Source: Ulota crispa (Eukaryota; Streptophyta; Bryopsida; Orthotrichales; Orthotrichaceae). From it: DNA of 64,000 nucleotides. The notes below the pieces were generated by a model, which saw nothing but the letters and a program-made list of their open reading frames with translations, made no database searches and was not told the DNA's origin. Positions within the stretch are counted from its first letter, which is position 1. The number at the start of each line of letters is the position of its first letter. The stretch covers positions 13,767,219 to 13,831,218 of the forward strand of contig OY987251.1 in assembly GCA_963920765.1 (NCBI GenBank). Direction: 5' to 3'. The position numbers and the translations under genes were made by a program. Below are positions 34,957 to 45,720 of the stretch, piece after piece.

Positions 34957-35679
34957 CATGTAAAAGCCCACTTGTCCCTTTGGGGGACAAAATGAATTTG
35001 CGCAGCTCACTAAGAGAGGATTTTTTTATCTTTATTCTTTGAAATTTGCACACATGATGTGCCTAAGGACTAACTTTAAGATCCAACAATTTTCATAACT
35101 TTTGAATACATGGTTCAAAAGTTATTGCATGATATGTTTTATTTTTTGAACTCTGGGCAGTCTAGGCAGCTTATAAAACTTCTTTAAAATGACATTTTTT
35201 TTAAATTTTTTTTAAATTGGTTCTTTAGACTTATATGTAGGTGGGAAGCTTTGAATCATTGGATTTCAATAAGTGAGACAAAAGTTATGAGAAGTTTTAG
35301 TTTGTGGGTAGGTATGGACTCAAACCATACCTACCCGCAAACTAAAACTTCTCATAACTTTTGTCTCACTTATTGAAATCCAATGATTCAAAGCTTCCCA
35401 CCTACGTATGAGTCTAAAGAACCAATTTCAAAAAAAAATCATTTTTAAAGTAGTTTTTTAAGCTGCCTAGGCTGCCCAAAGTTTTAAAAAATTAGCATAT
35501 CATGCAATAACTTTTGAACCCTGTAGTCAAAAGTTATGAAAGTTGTTGGACCTTAAAGCTAGTCCTTGGACACATCATATGTGATAATTTCAAAGAATAA
35601 AGCTGAAACATCCACTTGTAGTGAACTACCCAAAATTGCTATGTTGTCAAAAAAGAGTGCTTGAGCATTTAGGGGTTAA
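34953..35679. mobile_element. piggyBac-type element Y, abutting X and largely palindromic
   Basis: Left flank TTAA 34953-34956, shared with X; right flank TTAA 35676-35679. The right end, read inward, is CCCCTAAATGCTCAAGCAC and closely matches the right end of X. The left end (CATGTAAAAGCCCACTTGTCC) is a diverged form of the X left end. Most of the element is one long palindrome. Confidence 0.55.
34975..35667. repeat. Long palindrome centred near 35,321
   Basis: Arms of about 340 bp. The inner ~110 bp per side are almost perfect: AAACTAAAACTTCTCATAAC pairs with its complement across a short ACTCAAA centre. Outer parts have scattered mismatches. The single strand would form a very long hairpin. 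Confidence 0.85.
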
Positions 35680-36716
35680 ATTGACATCTAATTAATAAAA
35701 AATGTTCATCTCAATTAAGGACTCAATAACCGACATCATAAGTGTCAGTATTCTTACATAATAATAGCCCATTAATATTAAAAAATAAATTCCAGATAAC
35801 TTGTTTTAAATTGGTAATGATATCATTGTGTTATGATTATTTAAAGGACATAACTCAAAAAATCATGAGAGGTTTTAATATTTCATTGTGCACAAATAGT
35901 TAATATTCCAAAAATACTTTGATTACAAGATTTTGTATATTACATGTTATGTAATTTTTACAATGATGGTACAATATATATACCAATAAAAACATCTAAC
36001 ATATATTAGTTGGCTTCATGTGCATGGTGGCATTGGAGAACAACAAAAGATTAAATTGGTTATTGAGGAAAACGTTAAAAACATTTGGCACTTATTAATG
36101 CAATCAAAAATGTCATTTGAGTCCAAGAAAATTTCAAAATATTTGTGGTTTTTACTAAATAGACATGCATGATGCTTTTGTGGACATTAAAAAAAATTGT
36201 GCTCTAAAAGGAAGTTAGGGTTAATGAAATTTGTGATTAATATAAAAGCAAAGTTTGAAAGTCAATAAAAAGTCATGGAATGAAACAAAGTTGTTTGATT
36301 GAAAAAATAATTAGAAAACTAATACGTACATTTGAACATAATGTGTATTTAATTATTTAGGACTTTTGAAATGTAAGTTGTTAGACTTTGCATGAAACCA
36401 AATAACATCAATTTGGTTTAGTATGGAATGATAACAACTCTCCTCTTATGAGAAGTTTCTGAAAGTTTTGCACTTAATTTAAATACTTTATGACAAATTT
36501 CTCAATAAAATCAAGGATGAGTTGAATAATATTTCAGTGGGTGAATTTTAAAAGCAACATACTCAAGGCAAAAAGGCTCCATTAAATTTTTTGACTTAGC
36601 TTTGAGTTTTGAGATTGCTTAAAATATTCATTGTTATAGATTTTTTGAACTACATTGGTACAATATATTGATCAATTTGAAAAAAAATTGTGTTTACAAA
36701 CAAAAATAGAAAAAAC
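35680..36716. other. AT-rich DNA upstream of the PIH/CS gene
   Basis: No open frame or repeat terminus of note. It must contain the promoter of the following plus-strand gene if that gene is expressed. Confidence 0.5.
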
Positions 36717-37856
36717 ATGACTAAAGATGATGAAGTTGCTGAAATGATGGCACATTTGCGTAGCCTAAATTTGAATAATGAAGAAACTCAACGACTAACA
36801 AGTGTATTGAAAGATGATGAATTTAAGAAACTATTTGCTGAGTATGTGAATGAAATATCAGATCCTCAAAACAAAGAAGCAATGGAGAAACACATTAATG
36901 AATGTGAAAACAACCAAGAACATGGTACCAAAAAAAATTCAATGGAGGACAAAGATCTACTTATTCCATATTCAGATTTTTGTATAAAAACCTACAACAC
37001 AAAAACAAGTCAAAAGGTATTCATCAACATATGCTATTGTGAAAAAGTTGGAAATTGTGTGCCATTTGATGATCCAATACGCAAAGGCACTGAATGGAAA
37101 ATACCTTATTCATTGGGAGGTCCAGCACGAGAGAAGGACAAAACAAACAAAGAATGTCTAGTTTATGACTACATTGTGGGTACTGAAACACACAATGAGA
37201 CCGTAAGTAATAAAAAATTCAAGCATTTCCTTATTTCAACTGCACTTGAAGCAATTGAAAAGATGAAGAACGTTGAATTAGATAGAAAATTTTCTCTTCC
37301 ATTGATAAAATACAAAGGTAAAAACGGCTCTAAAGAACCACGTATTTTCACAGTAAATAAAGAAAAATCTACTAAGGATATACAACAATCTTCAAGTGCA
37401 AAGAGTTGCGCAAAAAAATATGAGAAAAACACAAAGGAAAAACTAATGGTTTCAACACCTACTAAAGATCATAAATGCACCTCCCAAGTAGAGGATGGCA
37501 AGGAGCCTTTTGATAATGCAAGATGGGAGAATGAAATTGCACCCCCATATGAGGTGCTTTATAGCAACACAACAACAGATTACACAAATTGTTGGAATGA
37601 TTCTCAATTAGTTGCTTTTAAAAATTTACCTAAAGCAATTATCTTACGCATCACTTTGAATGATGTTGTTAATTTCCATGACATTGTTTTGGATGTTGAA
37701 GAGAAACACATAATTTTGAGAGTACCAGAAAAATATAGATTGAAAGTAGACTTGAGATACATGATTAACAAGTTGCAAAGTCATGCACAATGGAAAAAAG
37801 ATATGCATCAGCTAGTAGTCACTTTGCCTATAGAATATACAAGTGTTGCAAATTGA
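36717..37856 (+). CDS. PIH1/Kintoun-family protein with C-terminal CS-like domain, 379 aa
   Basis: Family members are co-chaperones that work with HSP90/R2TP; the Kintoun (DNAAF2/PF13) branch pre-assembles axonemal dyneins in the cytoplasm. The N-terminal PIH domain spans about residues 30-200: FAEYVNEISDPQNKE-like start, QKVFINICYCEK (99-110), the hallmark IPYSLGGPAREKDK (129-142) and CLVYDYIV (147-154). A Lys/Ser-rich linker follows. The CS/HSP20-like domain is about 276-372, with LDVEEKHIILRVP and LVVTLPI strands. The first in-frame ATG is at 36717; the frame is open further upstream but lacks an ATG there. Single exon, intact, and very AT-rich in contrast to the GC-rich eL14 on either side. 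It is shorter than animal Kintoun. Which PIH subgroup it belongs to is unsure. Lack of introns could mean a retrocopy. Confidence 0.82.
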   Translation: MTKDDEVAEMMAHLRSLNLNNEETQRLTSVLKDDEFKKLFAEYVNEISDPQNKEAMEKHINECENNQEHGTKKNSMEDKDLLIPYSDFCIKTYNTKTSQKVFINICYCEKVGNCVPFDDPIRKGTEWKIPYSLGGPAREKDKTNKECLVYDYIVGTETHNETVSNKKFKHFLISTALEAIEKMKNVELDRKFSLPLIKYKGKNGSKEPRIFTVNKEKSTKDIQQSSSAKSCAKKYEKNTKEKLMVSTPTKDHKCTSQVEDGKEPFDNARWENEIAPPYEVLYSNTTTDYTNCWNDSQLVAFKNLPKAIILRITLNDVVNFHDIVLDVEEKHIILRVPEKYRLKVDLRYMINKLQSHAQWKKDMHQLVVTLPIEYTSVAN

Positions 37857-38306
37857 GCAACTTTAGGGACATCGTCTTTTACATGGTTCTTGCTTGGCAC
37901 CTACTAAATTATCTATAACCTCACAAAAAACTTCTATAAAAAAGTAATGTCTCAACATGTCACACTAACATCATAGAATGAACATAAAATAAAATAAAAA
38001 ACTCAATGGAACCATTTTGGCAAACAATACTAAAATTGGCTTAAGTAAGTCTTTGTAGATTATTTCACATTCAAAGATATTGACACAAATCTCGCATTGA
38101 TGAAGAATGTCAATCTAATATTGATAAGGTAAGATTTTTTCAAGCCCTAAAAAAATTTTGTTTAGCGTTTTTTATTGCCTAGTAATCAACTCTGAAAACA
38201 TCCAGCAAATCGAAAGAAAAATCAACCCAAAGTTCTACACCACAGAAACAATGCTAGTAAGTTTCAGGGCCAGGGTATTTTTGGGGACCTGGGCTAGGAC
38301 CTGGAA

Positions 38307-38315
38307 TTAGGGTTT
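38307..38315 (+). promoter_or_regulatory. telo-box upstream of right-arm eL14
   Basis: TTAGGGTTT, the complement of AAACCCTAA, about 150 bp upstream of the ATG and in the same place as in the left arm. Confidence 0.6.
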
Positions 38316-38466
38316 GGAGCACACGAAGGGTGAGGGGGTTGCCCTAAATCCGAACTTGGAGCGCCCTGACGTCTTCTCTTTCGCAGCTTGGGCGCCGCTC
38401 CGAGTCCGCCATAGCCAGCCCAGCCTCGTTGCCAGCGAGCCCTTGCGGCACCCCCGACGTGTGAAG

Positions 38467-38874
38467 ATGGTGTTCCGGAGATTCGTGGAGATCGGGCGTG
38501 TGGCGCTGATCAACTACGGACCGGAGTATGGGAAGCTGGTGGTGATCGTGGACGTGGTGGACCAGAACAGGGCGCTGGTGGACTCGCCGGACATGGTGCG
38601 CACGCAGATCAACTTCAAGCGGCTGTCGCTGACGGACATCACCATCCCGGAGCTGCCGCGCACGCCGCCGAAGAAGGTGCTGAAGAAGGCGTACGAGGAG
38701 GCGGAGGTGGATGCCAAGTGGGGCAACAGCGCGTGGGGGCGCAAGCTGGCGGTCCGCCGGCGGCGGGCGGAGCTGACGGACTTCGACCGGTTCAAGGTGA
38801 TGGTGGCGCGCGTGAAGCAGAGCTCCATCGTGCGGCGCGAGCTGGGGAAGCTAAGGCGGGCGCCCAAGGCGTAG
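38467..38874 (+). CDS. RPL14: 60S ribosomal protein eL14, right-arm copy, 135 aa
   Basis: The deduced protein is identical to the left-arm copy ([10 protein letters not shown]...RRAPKA) and the start was chosen for the same reason. Both genes point away from the spacer. Upstream, the two leaders differ by a 6-bp insertion (GAGGGT-like, near 38,330) and a few substitutions. Both look functional from sequence. The promoters beyond about 190 bp upstream are unrelated, so the two copies may be expressed differently. Confidence 0.93.
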   Translation: MVFRRFVEIGRVALINYGPEYGKLVVIVDVVDQNRALVDSPDMVRTQINFKRLSLTDITIPELPRTPPKKVLKKAYEEAEVDAKWGNSAWGRKLAVRRRRAELTDFDRFKVMVARVKQSSIVRRELGKLRRAPKA

Positions 38875-41240
38875 AAGGTCGGCGGCGGAGGAGGAGGAGC
38901 TGGTGAGTAGCATCAGCAGCAGAGGACTTGGCCTTGGTTGGCACGATTTTGTTCTGTTTATATTTTTTCGTTTTTGAGGCGAGGAGTTAAGGGCACGCAA
39001 TTGCGTAGAGCTTGGAAGTGGTGGTGGCGGACTAGAGTAAGGAAGAGTGGAACTGAGGGGATCATGGGAGTTGAGCGGGAGAGATAAGGGGCGAGGGGCA
39101 AATGGGCGACCTGGATGGCGACTCATGAATGGTCCGAGGATAGCATCCAGTGTAGCATGGGAATTCGAGGGTGCAATTCGTGTCATCGCGGAGTTGGGTG
39201 CGTTGTATGTGGAAGGGTGTGGTTGACGTGGAGTCGATAGGGGGGGAATTGCATTCATTCTTTGCATCGGCGGCACCGGGGTTGGTTTTAGGGTTTCTGT
39301 AGGGTCCATACTGTGGTCGATATAGGTCATGGTAGGTGATGCCGGGCGGGATTCAAGTGTGACTACTATCTGGTTCTGGCATTGCGCGAACGGTTGGGAA
39401 AACCAGGCTTTGGAAGAGGAGGTTTGGCATTGGATGGAGATGTACATTAGGGTGTTCGAAATATGCAGGGAAGGGAGCGAGGGGTTCTAGTAGCATGTGA
39501 GAAGTAGTGCTAGAGGTGGTGACGGTTGAGATGGCGGTCGAAGCAGGTGTAGGCACGCGCAGGTTCAGGGTTTAGAGGTTTACTGGAATGTTCAGTTGGG
39601 TTGGGTGAGGTGCGAGTATTTGGGATCGATGGACTGTGAGGGGTGGTTGGCGAGGAGCTAAGGTCCCGCTTGGTTCACGGTCGGGAAAATGAGCTCATTT
39701 TGGGGGGTAGATGGAAGACGGCGCAGGGGCATGATTCTGGCATCCCGGTGTAGTGTTGGTGATTGTGTGTGGTGACCGTTGGGATATGTGGGTGTCGCTG
39801 GGGTGCGTGGATGACGGCATGGGCCGGATGGAAGTGTGGCATGATGCTAAGGAGGCCGGAGTATGGTTGGTTCTGGTGCGATTGGTGTTTCGGGCTTGGC
39901 TGGAACGGAAGCGAGGTTGGATGGTGCATCTGACATGAGGTGTTTGCGTGGCGTTGCAGGATGCGTGGACATGCTGGTGAGAAGAGAGCGACGGCAGGGT
40001 CGTTGTCGGTAGTAGTGGGCTGTGCTGCAACGTGTAGCGTTGTGGCGGAGAAAAGCGCTCTTCCGTTTTTCCTGGTTAATATATACCTACTATTTTCGTC
40101 GACTTGACTGTGCGGACACGGGAATGTTGAGAGCATGCAATGGAATGTGACACTCGAGTGTTGTGCGATGAGCACATGATTGATTTTGCCACGTTGATGG
40201 TCGTGTTTGGCGAAGGGGTTGGTTTGGATGGCTGGAATGATTTGGAGGATGTCTGGTGTCGTACAAGCGGTTCGGTCCGGTGTGCATGAGAGTGGGCGGT
40301 GAAAGAGATCGAGATTGGTTCGAGCCGTTCTGCATTTGTGCTTTGGGCATTTTCGTTGGAGTCGGAGCAGGTTGCTTGTGTAGAAGGCCGAGGTTGGAGG
40401 CTGGAACGAGATGGCAGGGCGGTGCGAATCTTGTGCGCATGTTGTGTGTGGGGTGGCATGGATGCTTTGTTCTTGTAGCTGGACTTCAGGTGGCCTACCA
40501 ACAAGTAGTCAGAGAGACCACCATCGTCGAAGCGGAGTTGGGAATGTGCGATGTGATTTTTAGCAACATGTACTGTGCAAATGCGGGTTAGAGGCGTTCG
40601 TCCAGTTTTTGTTGACGTTTGGTTGTGGTCTTGTTTTGTTCAAATGTACATGGTGTTAAAGGTGAGGACGGAGGGCTTTAAAGCTTCGCTCACATGGCGA
40701 TGCCCTGACAGGGGCTTTGCTGGAGAGCAAAAAAGCAGAAAACGGCTGTGTCCTGGCCGCTTTTACCCTCGATCCGGAGCACGGAATGTAAACCTTCTGC
40801 TTTCATGAGTACTCGAAGAGGAGGCCTTGAGGTCTGTATCGGGCATCAGGCTATCAATCAGGACGATGTCATAAGCCTCTATCGTTGAACAGCAACGTTT
40901 TTCTAAGCAGATTAGCAGTGAACTGGTTACTTGTGGTCAGAAATGTACGCTGAGCTGGTGAGCTGTTTAGCAGCTCCTTGAGCTCGAAATTTTGAAATAT
41001 AAAAAAATGAAAGAATTAGTCGGTAAGCTTATGATGTCAGCATTGTATGGGGAGAGATGGCGTTGGTCGTTCGCCTGCCTCGAATCGCTTGTTCATTCGA
41101 AATTTAGAAGAGTTTTGAGCGGGTTTAGTTGGATTTACCTGCCAACGTCTATTGTCTGTGTCGGGAGTTAGCATCCTTTACACCAGATGGACTGGAAACT
41201 TTTGTAAAGTTGGGGCAAAAAGATCCATCCGTCATACAGA
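38875..41240. other. G/T-rich block downstream of right-arm eL14
   Basis: Counterpart of 28,140-30,560, here with G and T in excess on the plus (eL14 sense) strand. Open frames on the minus strand parallel those of the left arm but are interrupted at different places and are low-complexity, so no gene is called. Confidence 0.5.
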
Positions 41241-41383
41241 TCGTTACCACTTAATTTTTCACCGAATTGAAGTTTTTTAGTTACATTGAAGATATTTGAG
41301 CCTGAGCGCGTATTGCGAACTACATACTATGGAAGCTGAGAAAGGAAACTTATGGCAATAACATCGCCGATGCGGACGTTTTT

Positions 41384-42270
41384 CGTCCAATGGAGAACAA
41401 ACAATATTCTGTACGATGGAAAAAAAAGGTATTTTTTAACTAATTTCTTTAGAAATGATCACAAAGACATGATTTATCATGGAAGGCAAGAAACAACCCC
41501 ACTAAATATACTCATATTTTTAGGTAACTCAAATTGTGATCATATTTTTAGGTAACTCAAATTGTGAGAAGATTCATAGACATAGTGTTATGTTTCATGC
41601 TGTCCTTGCAATTTTCATGAGTTAGTTTGCACTACTATTGAGTATCATAACTTTTAGAACTAGTATTTTTGTCTAAGAGCATCTTCAATCTAGCAGGTAT
41701 ATTGACTGTGGACCTGCATTCTCATGGTGGGTCCTAGCTTGAGAATTGGAAACTTGGTCCAATGCACCTTGCAAGCGGGACATAATTTTAGAGAGGACAG
41801 CAAAAACCTAGCCCACACCCAATAGTTTCAACAACCCCCAAGATTCCTTCAAATTGCTCTTTATGTTGCTATTAGAGAAATGACAACTACTTTGCAAAAT
41901 AAAATAAAGAGCTCTTGTCAGAAAAGCCTAACAAACACTTGACAGAAACAAAGAATAAAAGCTTGGTAGAAACAAAGTTTACAGCTCTTGCTACCAGTGT
42001 GCATTGGGTCAGACAAGTTGGTGTGCCACTCACGTTGCTTGAGGCCAAACAATGAAGTGCAATAATTGTTGTTAGTCGAGCCCAATGTAAACTTTAGACA
42101 AGCCGGTGTGCCACCCCTATAGGTTGAGGCCACGCAACAAAGCTCAATAATTACCATTAGCCAAGCCCCATGCAGGTTCTAAATTGAGGATGCCCTAACG
42201 TGTGGGCACTTGTCACACCGCTGTAGAGAACTGTAGAAGCAGTTTAGATAGCCCGGCGTTTAGGGGTTAA
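41384..42270. mobile_element. piggyBac-type element, left end truncated
   Basis: The inner part (41,384-41,640) is related to 9,660-9,930 and 10,935-11,195: TTTCTTTAGAAATGATCACA, ACATGATTTATCATGGAAG, AACTCAAATTGTGA. The right end is GGCGTTTAGGGG followed by TTAA (42267-42270). No left TTAA-CCCC was found. It contains an exact 28-bp tandem duplication (about 41,511-41,566, unit with TTTTTAGGTAACTCAAATTG) and a nested Harbinger-like element. Confidence 0.55.
41674..42198. mobile_element. Harbinger-like MITE nested in the 41.4-kb element
   Basis: TAA at 41674-41676 and 42196-42198 flanks 519 bp. Termini are GAGCATCTTCAATCTAG and, inward from the right, GGGCATCCTCAATTTAG. These are the same family as the 9,140-9,640 element but more diverged. 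Confidence 0.55.
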
Positions 42271-43191
42271 TATAAGATTTAACACGTATCAAACAAGACT
42301 GTGTGTTCATAACAGGTTATTCGAAAATATGTTCAAACTAGTGATACTATTAGTCACTTCAAGGCTACAATAAATTGACCACTGATATATCCTTAGCAAC
42401 CATCCACATCGTAGAACTTGAAAGCACCTCCACTTGAGCAAGTGTCCCCTGTAGGCTTACTCATAGCAGGCGCAAGTGCATGGCAAAAGTCGTACGTCCA
42501 AAATTGTGCTTGACCACAAGAACTGTACGGTGGAGCAATTTTCCTCAGTCCTACCCTTCTCACTTTTCACACTACGTACTCATTTCAACATTTGATGACC
42601 AAATCATTGTGAATGACGAATGGATCTTTCTGGCCAGAAATCCATGCCAAACTTGCTCGGGTCTTTGTACAACAGCCTTACCCTACTTATAAAGTGCACG
42701 TATCCGTGGGTTACCTTGGAGAGAAAGCTTCACCTTCACTGAGGTTTGACGGACAAAAATCTCAAAAACCGCACTAGAATTGAGGAATAAAAAATAGAAT
42801 CTAATTGGACAATCCACTTCCAATACAAAATCGTAAATGTTACAACGCTCGGAAAAACCTGAGTGACCGATGATATACTGGCCACTTGTTGATTCGCACC
42901 TGCATTTTTTACTAACTCACTAAACTATCCTTCCACTTCCAGAGGCTTGCCCCTTCCGGATGTGGAATACAGTCACGCTATCAACCCACGAGGTTACACA
43001 CCCTTCACCACACACCATACATGACACGATTCAAAGGAACGCACAGCACGCCTGAATGCTTTCACAGCTCGATGCCCGCAATCACTATGGAGAAATTATA
43101 TACAACAATGGATCACGCTCAATACGAACGCTCCAGGGATTGATCCCTTCACACAACATGGCCACATTCACTAGGCCTGCTTTAGGACGCG

Positions 43192-45283
43192 TTACAACTT
43201 GTACGTACCCATTTCCAAATTGCTGCTCTTCACCGACTCCGCCTTCGGAACAAAACGCTTCTAGAACCAGTGACGCGTCCAGAGGAAGTCCATGTCCTCA
43301 ATGCGGATGGCCTTGGTCTCGGGGATGAACCAAAACGTGAACGCCATCGTGAGCACCACCCACGCGGCAAAGAAGAGGAACACGCCCCACCGCAGCGTGC
43401 ACAGCATGGACAGGAAAGCCTGTCCGATCACGAACGTGAAGAACATGTTGGTGGACACGGGTGACAGCCTGCCCCGCTGACCGCGCGTCCAGCGGGAAGA
43501 TCTTGCTCGGAATCAGGCACCCCAGCGGCCCCCACGACCACGCGAACGCCGCCACGTACACACAGATCAGCACCACCGCCACCCACCCCAGCGCCGTCGA
43601 CATAGTGGTGCCATGCTTCAACCCCACCGCCAAAATCACGCCCATCGCCACCTGCACAAGCACGCACAGAGTCATCATTGCACCGTCACCACTCCACATG
43701 CATAATCACATAATGAAAGAAGCAAGATAGGCTGATGAATTAACCGAGCCACCACGGCCACGGACCCTGAATCATCGACCGCATAGGTACGCAGCAGAGA
43801 TGTAAATCAACACAACAATAGCCGCAACAGCTCCACTAGGGACTGGTCTTGCATTGCATTGCATTGCGTTGCAAGCAAAAGGAGGATTAATTGGAGGTGA
43901 CCGCATATGTGCTACCTAGCAAGGGCGACAGAGTGGATCCCATCCGTACCTGCGCCACAAACATCTGCACGCACGCCTCTAGGAGCAGCCAGCGCCGCCC
44001 CACGCGGTCCACCGCCACCACGGCCACCACCGTGGACAGCACGTTCACCGCGCCCACGATCACCGACAAGTACAGCGCCGCCGAGCTCCCGAACCCCACC
44101 GTTTGGAACAGCACCGGCGCGTAGAACATGATGGCGTTGATGCCCGTGAACTACTGGAACACCTGCAGCAGCATGGCAATCACCAGCTGCGGCCGGTTGC
44201 GTCGCCTGACCACGTTCCGGAACAACGTCCCCTCCACGGACGCCGCCTCCGCGCTGCCTGCCATGATGTCCTGGAACTCGCGGTCCACGTCGTCCACGCC
44301 GCGGTTGCGCTGCAACACCCGTCGCCCCGCGTCTAGCTTGCCACGCTGCACCAGCAAGTTGGGCATGTCGGGGAGGATGATGCCGCCAAGGGTGATGAGC
44401 AGCGCGGGCACCCCCACGATGGCTAGCGACATGCGCCAGCCGTCGGACGACATCTTCTCTGTGCCGTAGTTGACGAGGTTGGCGAAGAGGATGCTGATGG
44501 TGACGGCGAGCTGGAAGAGGATGTTGAGTGCGCCGCGCCAGGCGGCGAGGGCCATCTCAGAGAGGTAGAGGGGGACGGCCTGGTTGGCGAAGCCGACGCC
44601 CCAGCCGAGCAGGATGCGGCCCACGATGAGCATGGCGAGCTTCTGCGCAGACGCCATGAGCGCGACGCCGAGGCAAAAGGTGAGGCCGGCGACGAGCATG
44701 GTGGCCTTGCGGCCATGGTGGCGTGTGGTGTGGGAGGCAAGCAGCGAGGCGACGAGCGCTGTGATGTAGAGCGAGCTTGTGAACGCCTGCAGCCTTTGAT
44801 CGTTGTACTTGCAATACGCATCGTCGTCGGCGCCGGCGTGGCGCTTCTTCTCGAGCACCGCCGGGAAGAACTCGCCCAGGAACTTGTCCATGGACGTCAC
44901 CCCACATGCACAACATAAACTAACAATTCATCATTAGAAGATCCCCACAAAAGTTTAAACTTTTAATCAAGCAAGAAGCGGCATTTCAAATGCAAAGGTT
45001 TTTGGGGAAGAATTTTTGTGCACAATATGAAGAACAATTAGAACTTGAAAGGATAGCAAGGGTGACAAAAAGCATGCATAGAAGAACATCATTTTGCATG
45101 AAGAGAAAGTAAGGTGAGATGGATTAGAGGCGAGAGGAATTGTGGATTACCTGAAATGCCAATATCATAGCCAAACATGAGGCCGCCTGAAGCAGCAAGC
45201 ACGCAAACTAGGTATAAGAAGAAGGTGGGGCGGCCGGGGTAGTGTTTGATGAGGCCCGCAGGTGTGGCTACTCCGTGCGCCAT
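43192..45283 (-). pseudogene. STP-type hexose/H+ symporter pseudogene, right-arm copy
   Basis: Exon equivalents 45283-45151 (ATG present: MAHGVATPAG...), about 44900-43950 and 43651-43192 cover a full STP protein of about 514 residues, with the same motifs as the left-arm copy. Here exon 2 keeps its CAG|GTACGG donor and the Trp of the SSDGW motif. Breaks are different: intron-1 acceptor CATG where CAGG is expected, CAG to TAG in the QQFTGINA motif (about 44,151), an extra C in exon 3 after AGQAVT that shifts the frame (about 43,460), and TGG to TAG in HWFWKRF (43261-43263). An internal ATG could start a 249-residue fragment, which would hold only half of the membrane segments. Confidence 0.9.
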
Positions 45284-45720
45284 GGCCAACAGCAAAAAAG
45301 CAAGCTAGAAATTGTTGGCACTCCAACAAAAGTGGTGAAAAGAAGTATAGAGGAAAAAGAAGTGCATGCAAAGGTGGAGGAGAGGAAGTGAGGTAGTAGA
45401 TAGAACTAAGTTCCACGGGTTTCCTATTATAGCCCTTTTCTAACCCTACTAACGAGGTTCTAGTGAAAAAGTACAATCCTACTAACGAGGTTCCTTTGGA
45501 AGAGTGTAACACTTCTACTAAGGGCTTATTGTTAAGCACACGTGTCTCTTTTCTAGTTTTACCAATGAGGCTTTATACAAAGATTATGCTCTTTGAAACC
45601 TTTCAATATATTGTATCAAAAGGACATTTCTTTTTGTGATATTATTTTTGCAAAACCTTAAAGAAAATTCCTATCTATTTTGTATATACAATATTTAAGA
45701 CAACATGATTCATTGTGGAT

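Larger units (their letters stand above)
38275..45720. repeat. Right arm of the large inverted repeat
   Basis: Inverted diverged copy of 22,880-31,152: eL14 at the inner end, then the strand-skewed block, intergenic DNA with its own transposon insertions, and the STP pseudogene at the outer end. The inner boundary is sharp (TTTTTGGGGACCTGGGCTAG matches; sequence left of about 38,275 does not). The outer boundary is gradual, last clear match near 45,702. Confidence 0.85.

Noticed and set aside
38846-40508. Minus-strand frames in the right arm (up to 198 codons)
   Set aside because: Mirror of the same compositional tract, not conserved in frame with the left arm.
44151-44900. 249-residue functional STP fragment from an internal ATG
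   Set aside because: It would lack the first membrane segment and the whole C-terminal half, and the gene has further stops and a frameshift.
22880-45720. The inverted repeat as a single giant transposon
   Set aside because: The arms contain ordinary host genes (eL14, STP), no transposase spans them, and no target duplication is visible at the outer edges.
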